Shown: piece after piece, positions 1-4,773 of the stretch
How the letters are laid out: each line of letters opens with the position of its first letter
Numbering within the stretch: position 1 is the first letter of the stretch
Assembly: GCA_002390485.1 (NCBI GenBank)
Contig: DGPO01000069.1
Span: forward strand, 1-7,414
Direction: 5' to 3'
DNA length: 7,414 nucleotides
Source of the DNA: Halieaceae bacterium UBA4438
GTDB lineage: Bacteria > Pseudomonadota > Gammaproteobacteria > Pseudomonadales > Halieaceae
Program-made: the position numbers and the translations under genes
Notes under the pieces: generated by a model
Database searches by the model: none
What the model saw: the letters and a program-made list of their open reading frames with translations, nothing else
What the model was told of the DNA's origin: nothing

Positions 1-507
1 CCGCTCAAGGCGATTGCGCGGGCAGTGGACCAAATTGCACAGGCACGACGCGTGTATTTTTTTGGCCTAGGAACATCTGCCGCCGTTGCCAGAGATGCCG
101 AGCACAAGTTTTTTCGGTTCAACGTACCCGTTTTCACTCATGAAGACCCCCTGATGCAACGGATGCTGGCGGCGTCGGCGGGCGTGGGAGATCTCTTTTT
201 CTTCATTTCGCACACCGGACGAACAAAAGTCCTCATCGAAACGGCCGATATTGTCCGCCAAACCGAGGCCAGCATCGTGTCGCTCACGGCTGAAGGCTCT
301 CCGCTGGCGCAAAAAAGCCACTGCTGCATTAACGTCACAGTGGAGGAGGACACCGAACAATACCTCCCCATGACCTCTCGGCTGGTCCAGCTCGTTATCC
401 TCGACGTTCTCGCCGCTGGCGTGACACTGCGTCGGGGCGAGGGGTTTACACCGCATCTCGCCCGCATCAAAGACAGCCTCAAAGACACCCGCTTCCCAAC
501 GAGTTAA
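1..507 (+). CDS. hexR: HexR-type RpiR-family transcriptional regulator, C-terminal part (5' end outside window)
   Basis: The reading frame is open from base 1 to TAA at 505-507. It gives 168 residues, about the last 60% of a protein of roughly 280. What is visible is a sugar-isomerase (SIS) phosphosugar-binding domain. It has FFGLGTSAAVARDAEHKFFR at residues 20-39, SHTGRTK at 70-76, and EDTEQYLPM followed by LVQLVILDVLAAG, all close to HexR. Ser26 and Ser70 are 44 residues apart, matching Ser140 and Ser184, the residues tied to effector binding in Pseudomonas putida HexR. This implies about 114 missing residues, which would hold the DNA-binding helix-turn-helix. In characterised relatives HexR is a cytoplasmic regulator of central carbon genes (zwf, edd, eda, gap) released by KDPG. 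The GTG at 25 is internal, not a start. The gene runs into ppc after 3 bases, which suggests co-transcription. Another RpiR-family sugar-phosphate regulator is possible, but the motif match favours HexR. Confidence 0.88.
   Translation, partial: PLKAIARAVDQIAQARRVYFFGLGTSAAVARDAEHKFFRFNVPVFTHEDPLMQRMLAASAGVGDLFFFISHTGRTKVLIETADIVRQTEASIVSLTAEGSPLAQKSHCCINVTVEEDTEQYLPMTSRLVQLVILDVLAAGVTLRRGEGFTPHLARIKDSLKDTRFPTS
501..503 (+). promoter_or_regulatory. weak ribosome binding site of ppc, at the hexR stop
   Basis: The only purine-rich core before the ppc ATG is GAG at 501-503, with a 7-base spacer. It lies inside the last hexR codons, just before the hexR TAA at 505-507. No stronger AGGAGG-like sequence is present. 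Such a weak site only 3 bases after the upstream stop suggests that ppc is translated by ribosomes finishing hexR (translational coupling). That is an inference from spacing. The ATG at 511 is still the right start, because the protein aligns with the family from its first residues. Confidence 0.4.
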
Positions 508-510
508 CTA

Positions 511-3126
511 ATGACTGTAAATACACAACTGGACACCACCGAGCTTCGTCAAAATGTTCGACTCCTAGGGGACACGCTCGGCGAGGTTATTCGAACAACC
601 GTCGGCGAGGGCCTATTTCAGAGCATTGAGTCGATTCGTCAGACCTCTAAATCAGCCACAGAGGCCGAGCAGACAGCCGCACTTTTTGATCAACTCAAGC
701 AATTGGACGCCAATCAATTGCTGCTCATCTCTCGGGGGTTTGCGCAGTTTTTAAACCTTGCAAATATTGCCGATCAGCACTTCACAACATCAAAGTCAGT
801 GAGCGATCGCTTCGGCGCATACGACCGAATAGCAAGCACTATCGAAGAGCTTAGCCGGAGTGTGAGTCGAGAAGCGCTCGCGAGCGCCATTGCTAATCTT
901 CACATTGATCTTGTCTTGACCGCACACCCCACTGAAATTACCCGGCGGACCCTGATCCATAAGCACGGAGAGATCCACGACTGTCTCTCTCTGATCGAAT
1001 CGGGTGGAGCAGATGACGCGCAGATTCAGGCACGACTTGCTGATTTAATCGCCCAGATTTGGCATACCGAAGAGTTTCTGGAGCAGCGCCCCACCCCTAT
1101 TGACGAGGCTCGATGGAGCTTTGCCGTCATCGAAAACTCGTTGTGGGATGCAATACCCGAATTTTTGCGAGGACTGGATGCCATTGCCGCAACGTTCAAC
1201 CTCGACCTACCCCCTCGAACCAAACCAGTGGTCAAGCTCTCGAGTTGGATTGGGGGTGACCGCGACGGCAATCCAAACGTGACCGCCAAGATCACCCGTC
1301 GTGTCATGATCATCAGTCGCTGGCAGGCGGCTGACCTCATCAACCGCGACCTCGAAGATATTTACGAGGAGCTGTCAGTAACCCGCGCCTCGACCGAGCT
1401 GCACGAAGCAACACATGGCGCACGCGAGCCCTATCGCGCGCTGTTAAAGCCAGTGCGCGACGCTGTTCGACAGCAGCGCGATCTGCTGGGAGCCCACATC
1501 CAAGATGCGACGAACGCCCCTCCCCAAATCTTGAAGACCGCGTCTCTGACTCAACCCCTTCAGCAATGTCGAGACTCACTGATGGCCGTAGGCCTCAATG
1601 CCATTGCAAACGGCAAGTTACTGGATCTACTCAGGCGACTCGACTCCTTTGGAACCCACCTGGTCACGCTCGATGTGCGTCAGGAAAGCACTCGACACAG
1701 CGATGTCATTGGTGAAATTACAAGCGCATTAGGCCTTGGTGATTACCGTGCGTGGTCCGAAGAAGACAAACAAACGTTTCTCAATAAAGAAATTGACAAC
1801 CCGCGCCCCCTATTGCCGCTCGCATTTGAGGCCTCAGCGCCTTGCCAGGAGGTGATCGATACCTTCCGCACTATTGCAGAGACGCCCCGTGAGGCATTGG
1901 GCTGTTACGTCATATCCATGGCCGCAGAGCCCTCCGATGTGCTGGCAGTCCAGTTGCTGCTTAAAGCCACAGGCGGTCCGGTAGACCTGCCCGTATCGCC
2001 ACTATTTGAAACCCTTGACGACCTTGACGGAGCGCCAGCAACGCTCGATGCATTACTTAAAAACGAGGCGTTTAAAGCACGTGCGGCAAACGCCATGGTC
2101 GTCATGATCGGGTACTCTGACAGCGCAAAAGACGCAGGCATGCTAACGGCCGGATGGGCACAGTACCGCGCGCAAGAGGCGCTACTGAATGTCTGCGACG
2201 CACACGGCGTCGAGTTACAACTGTTTCACGGCCGCGGTGGCACGATCGGACGAGGTGGTGCACCGGCTCATCAAGCGCTTTTGTCACAGCCGCCCGGCTC
2301 CTTAGCACACGGCCTTCGTGTGACCGAGCAAGGCGAGATGATTCGCGTTAAGTTAGGCCTCAAACCGCTGGCCGTGAACACGCTCGGACAATATACCAGC
2401 GCCATTCTGCGAGGTAATCTCACACCGCCGCCAGTGCCCAAGCCTGAATGGCGCGAACTGATGGACGCTCTGGCGCAACAAGCGTGCACTGACTACCGCA
2501 GCTGGGTTCGAGAAAACCCACACTTCGTTGAATACTTTAGACAAGCCACCCCCGAACCCGAACTGGCAAGCCTGCCCTTGGGATCAAGGCCTGCGCGGCG
2601 GCGCACGGGTGGCGGAATAGAAACGCTGCGCGCCATTCCGTGGATTTTCGCCTGGTCTCAAAACCGTCTTGTACTGCCGGCATGGCTGGGCGCGGGCTCT
2701 GCACTTGAACGTGCGGTAACCGAGGGTAAAAAGGCGCAACTTCAGCAAATGCGCGACCAGTGGCCTTTCTTTGCCTCGAGGCTATCCATGCTCGACATGG
2801 TCTATGCCAAATCAAACCTCGTGATCAATACGTTGTACGACGACACGCTGGTTGAGCCGAGTTTACGGTCGCTAGGCAGTGATTTACGACGACAGCTAAG
2901 TCAGGACATTCAGTCGGTTCTGGGTATTCTGGAGGTCGACACACTGATGGCAGATAATCCCTGGGGACTTGAATCGATTGGCCTCAGAAACGTCTACACG
3001 GCGCCGCTGAATCTAGTGCAAATTGAACTTTTGCGCCGGGTGAGAGAGGCTGAGGACGAGTCGGTACAACGCGCTTTGATGGTATCCATTGCCGGTGTTG
3101 CTGCGGGCATGCGCAACACCGGCTAA
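511..3126 (+). CDS. ppc: phosphoenolpyruvate carboxylase
   Basis: This enzyme catalyses PEP + bicarbonate to oxaloacetate + phosphate in the cytoplasm, the anaplerotic supply of the TCA cycle. The protein has 871 residues, against 883 in E. coli, and looks complete. Catalytic signatures in order are: LVLTAHPTE with His139 (E. coli His138), GGDRDGNPN at 248-256, GYSDSAKDAG with Lys540 (E. coli Lys546), FHGRGGTIGRGG at 572-583 with His573, Arg575 and Arg581 (E. coli His579, Arg581, Arg587), VTEQGEMIR, and the FAWSQNRL region. Residues of the aspartate inhibition site are kept: Lys767 (E. coli Lys773), Arg826 (Arg832), Arg581 (Arg587) and Asn869 (Asn881), the last within the usual RNTG end. Aspartate feedback is therefore expected, and acetyl-CoA activation is likely as in the enterobacterial enzyme. 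It follows hexR by 3 bases with only a weak ribosome site, so co-expression with hexR is likely. It converges on aceF, with 9 bases between stop codons. Confidence 0.98.
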   Translation: MTVNTQLDTTELRQNVRLLGDTLGEVIRTTVGEGLFQSIESIRQTSKSATEAEQTAALFDQLKQLDANQLLLISRGFAQFLNLANIADQHFTTSKSVSDRFGAYDRIASTIEELSRSVSREALASAIANLHIDLVLTAHPTEITRRTLIHKHGEIHDCLSLIESGGADDAQIQARLADLIAQIWHTEEFLEQRPTPIDEARWSFAVIENSLWDAIPEFLRGLDAIAATFNLDLPPRTKPVVKLSSWIGGDRDGNPNVTAKITRRVMIISRWQAADLINRDLEDIYEELSVTRASTELHEATHGAREPYRALLKPVRDAVRQQRDLLGAHIQDATNAPPQILKTASLTQPLQQCRDSLMAVGLNAIANGKLLDLLRRLDSFGTHLVTLDVRQESTRHSDVIGEITSALGLGDYRAWSEEDKQTFLNKEIDNPRPLLPLAFEASAPCQEVIDTFRTIAETPREALGCYVISMAAEPSDVLAVQLLLKATGGPVDLPVSPLFETLDDLDGAPATLDALLKNEAFKARAANAMVVMIGYSDSAKDAGMLTAGWAQYRAQEALLNVCDAHGVELQLFHGRGGTIGRGGAPAHQALLSQPPGSLAHGLRVTEQGEMIRVKLGLKPLAVNTLGQYTSAILRGNLTPPPVPKPEWRELMDALAQQACTDYRSWVRENPHFVEYFRQATPEPELASLPLGSRPARRRTGGGIETLRAIPWIFAWSQNRLVLPAWLGAGSALERAVTEGKKAQLQQMRDQWPFFASRLSMLDMVYAKSNLVINTLYDDTLVEPSLRSLGSDLRRQLSQDIQSVLGILEVDTLMADNPWGLESIGLRNVYTAPLNLVQIELLRRVREAEDESVQRALMVSIAGVAAGMRNTG
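3091..3123. terminator. perfect 11-bp stem-loop in the last ppc codons; possible bidirectional 3'-end structure (no U-tract)
   Basis: GCCGGTGTTGC at 3091-3101 pairs without mismatch with GCAACACCGGC at 3113-3123, around an 11-base loop that contains the palindrome GCATGC (3107-3112). The right arm ends one base before the ppc stop codon. In the other direction the hairpin begins 13 bases beyond the aceF stop. It is a GC-rich stem placed where transcripts from both converging gene pairs should end. However, neither strand has a T-run after it (TAAGCGTTACC on plus, AATGGATACC on minus), so it is not a standard intrinsic terminator. It may act as an mRNA 3'-end stabiliser, a weak terminator, or by chance of coding: the arms encode the conserved Ala-Gly-Val and Asn-Thr-Gly of PEP carboxylase. 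Confidence 0.4.
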
Positions 3127-3140
3127 GCGTTACCGCTAGC
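3122..3140. repeat. short imperfect inverted repeat spanning both stop codons
   Basis: GCTAAGCG at 3122-3129 and CGCTAGC at 3134-3140 can pair as 7 bp with one bulged A and a 4-base loop (TTAC). The repeat covers the ppc TAA and the aceF TAG and the whole 9-base intergenic gap. It overlaps the right foot of the larger hairpin at 3091-3123, so the two structures would exclude each other at the shared bases. It is short and may be chance. No T-run follows it on either strand. Confidence 0.25.
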
Positions 3141-4758
3141 GCATGGCCAGCTGACGAATATCGCCAAGCAGCGCTACAAGTTGCGTTAAAAAGCGACCCG
3201 CATCGCCCCCGTTGACCACCCGGTGATCGTAGGACATTGACACCGGCAACATGATGCGCGGCTCAAACGTAGCGCCGTCCCAGACTGGCTGTGTCGACGC
3301 ATTGCTGACGCCTAGAATCGCCACCTCTGGCGCATTGACGATCGGTGTAAAACCGCGCCCTCCAATACTGCCAAGACTGCTAATGGTAAAAACCGCACCC
3401 TGCATTTCATCAGGCTTGAGTTTTTTATCCTTGGCCTTGCCGGCCAGCTCTCGGATTTCATCACTCAGCACCCAGATGGATTTTTTATCAGCGTCGCGAA
3501 GAACGGGCACGACCAAGCCATTGGGGGTGTCCACCGCCAAACCGATATGACAGTAGTCTTTGTAAATCAGCGCCTCACCCTGCTCACTCAGCGAGGTCTT
3601 CAGTTTAGGGTTCTCATTGAGCGCAATTGCGACGGCCTTTACGATAAAGGGCACCGGTGACAACTTACTTCCACGCCCCTCAGCCTCGGCTTTAAGCGAC
3701 TTTCGGAAATCTTCAAGATCGGTGATATCTGCATCATCAAACTGCGTAACATGCGGCACGTTTAACCACGACTTCGACATGTTTGCGGCGGTCACCTTAT
3801 CGATACGTGAACGCTCGTGGCGACGCACTGGCCCGAACTTTGAAAAATCGACATCAGCCACTAACGGAATACCGCCGCCGGCCGTGCCGACTGCAGCGGT
3901 TGGCTGTGCCAAACGTGTCGCCACGTATTTCTGCAAATCTTCTTTAACGATACGACCCTTGGGACCTGAACCTTGGACGTCCATGAGGTCAACACCAAAC
4001 TCACGCGCCAATTTCCTCACCGCAGGTCCAACGTAAAGATCGTGTCCACCTGCAACGGGGGGCTCACGCTCCTCTGTTTTTGACGGACTCGCCGCAGGCG
4101 CCGGCTCGGGCGCCGGTTCAACGGGTGCCGCAGGTGGAGCAGACTGCTCTACAGCAACAGTAGGTTGCGCAGCAGGACGCATTCTGAGTAATGCAGTTCC
4201 CTGCGAAACAGAAGCACCATTTGCAATAAGAAGCTCCAAGACCTCACCCGCAAAAGGCGCTGGTACCTCCATTGAGGCCTTGTCGGACTCAAGCACCACA
4301 ATAGAATCGCCCTCTTGCAGCACATCGCCTTGAGCAATACAGACCTCAACAACGTCAACCGGCCCGTCTGTGCCAATGTCAGGCACTTCGACAATCTGAT
4401 CAGAGACTTGTGCCGACGCGACAACAGGCTCAGGCTCCGTCAATGCGTCAGCCTCGGTCGCCTCGGGTGATGGCTCGGGTGCCTTTTGCTCAACAGGTGC
4501 GTCGTCAGTCGGCGCCTTATCAACGATTTCAAGTATGAGTACTGCATCGCCTTCAGAGATCTGATCGCCCACGGCGACTTTAAGCTCAGCGACCACGCCG
4601 GCGTGGGAGGCTGGAATCTCCATTGAGGCCTTATCGGACTCGAGAACAATCAAGCTCTGTTCGAGCTCAATAACGTCACCGACCGCCACCAGCAATTCCA
4701 CAACTTCTGCGCCTTCGGCACCGCCAATATCGGGAACAACAATTGTATGATTCACCAT
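3136..4758 (-). CDS. aceF: pyruvate dehydrogenase complex E2, dihydrolipoyllysine acetyltransferase (two lipoyl domains)
   Basis: This is the structural core of the PDH complex. It takes the acetyl group from E1 on swinging lipoyl arms and passes it to CoA. The 540 residues are laid out as: lipoyl domain 1 (about 2-78) with Lys43 in ESDKASMEIP; an acidic, Ala/Pro/Glu-rich linker (about 80-121); lipoyl domain 2 (about 122-193) with Lys160 in ESDKASMEVP; a Pro/Ala/Glu linker (about 194-240); the peripheral subunit-binding domain (about 242-279, VGPAVRKLAREFGVDL to GRIVKEDLQKYV); and the catalytic acyltransferase domain (about 300-540). Active-site residues are His512 in DHRVVNGGD, Asn516, and Ser460 in FTISSLGSIGG. 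They match His610, Asn614 and Ser558 of Azotobacter vinelandii E2p in identity and spacing. E. coli AceF has three lipoyl domains, but two-domain E2p proteins are known. It starts 15 bases after the aceE stop, clearly as an operon partner. No lpd (E3) follows. A 2-oxoglutarate or branched-chain E2 is unlikely given the aceE neighbour and two lipoyl domains. Confidence 0.96.
   Translation of the reverse strand: MVNHTIVVPDIGGAEGAEVVELLVAVGDVIELEQSLIVLESDKASMEIPASHAGVVAELKVAVGDQISEGDAVLILEIVDKAPTDDAPVEQKAPEPSPEATEADALTEPEPVVASAQVSDQIVEVPDIGTDGPVDVVEVCIAQGDVLQEGDSIVVLESDKASMEVPAPFAGEVLELLIANGASVSQGTALLRMRPAAQPTVAVEQSAPPAAPVEPAPEPAPAASPSKTEEREPPVAGGHDLYVGPAVRKLAREFGVDLMDVQGSGPKGRIVKEDLQKYVATRLAQPTAAVGTAGGGIPLVADVDFSKFGPVRRHERSRIDKVTAANMSKSWLNVPHVTQFDDADITDLEDFRKSLKAEAEGRGSKLSPVPFIVKAVAIALNENPKLKTSLSEQGEALIYKDYCHIGLAVDTPNGLVVPVLRDADKKSIWVLSDEIRELAGKAKDKKLKPDEMQGAVFTISSLGSIGGRGFTPIVNAPEVAILGVSNASTQPVWDGATFEPRIMLPVSMSYDHRVVNGGDAGRFLTQLVALLGDIRQLAMR
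4267..4293 (-). repeat. lipoylation-site repeat, copy 2 (lipoyl domain 2 of aceF)
   Basis: These 27 bases encode the LESDKASME segment around Lys160. They match the stretch at 4618-4644, around Lys43, at 25 of 27 positions. This is a direct repeat within the gene, 351 bases apart, and marks the duplication of the lipoyl domain. Near-identity at DNA level, including third positions, contrasts with the more diverged flanks. Confidence 0.8.
4618..4644 (-). repeat. lipoylation-site repeat, copy 1 (lipoyl domain 1 of aceF)
   Basis: This is the partner of the repeat at 4267-4293 and encodes the segment around lipoyl-Lys43. The two differ at two bases, both synonymous transitions (the third base of the Lys43/Lys160-preceding Asp codon and of the Glu/Leu region). 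Confidence 0.8.
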
Positions 4759-4763
4759 AACGT

Positions 4764-4771
4764 CTCGCCTT
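4764..4771 (-). promoter_or_regulatory. ribosome binding site of aceF
   Basis: Read on the minus strand, AAGGCGAG lies 5 bases before the ATG at 4758-4756, in the 15-base gap after the aceE stop (TAA, 4776-4774). It is a moderate Shine-Dalgarno match and supports this ATG. The protein also aligns with E2 from its first residues (MVNHTIVVPDIG). Confidence 0.6.
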
Positions 4772-4773
4772 GG

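Noticed and set aside
67..456. A 129-codon open frame antisense to hexR.
   Set aside because: It has no recognisable domain, is Arg/Cys/His-rich as expected of a shadow frame, and lies fully opposite a well-supported gene.
516..525. TGTAAATACA, an inverted repeat (TGTA-AA-TACA) at codons 2-5 of ppc that resembles half of a HexR operator.
   Set aside because: The arms are only 4 bp, it lacks the longer TGTAAT/ATTACA arms of HexR sites, and it lies inside the coding region with no promoter visible.
2154..2351. A 65-codon Arg-rich frame over the most conserved ppc segment.
   Set aside because: It is an out-of-frame reading of the glycine/arginine catalytic region, with no domain or ribosome site.
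3211..3213. The E2 active-site motif reads HRVVNG, with Asn516 where the general acyltransferase motif HxxxDG has Asp.
   Set aside because: It is not a damaged site. Azotobacter vinelandii E2p also has Asn (Asn614) here and is active, and the His and Ser partners keep the same spacing.
4149..4424. A 91-codon open frame on the same strand as aceF, in another frame, together with a similar one at 4440-4649.
   Set aside because: Both repeat the same kind of low-complexity sequence because they are out-of-frame readings of the two duplicated lipoyl domains.
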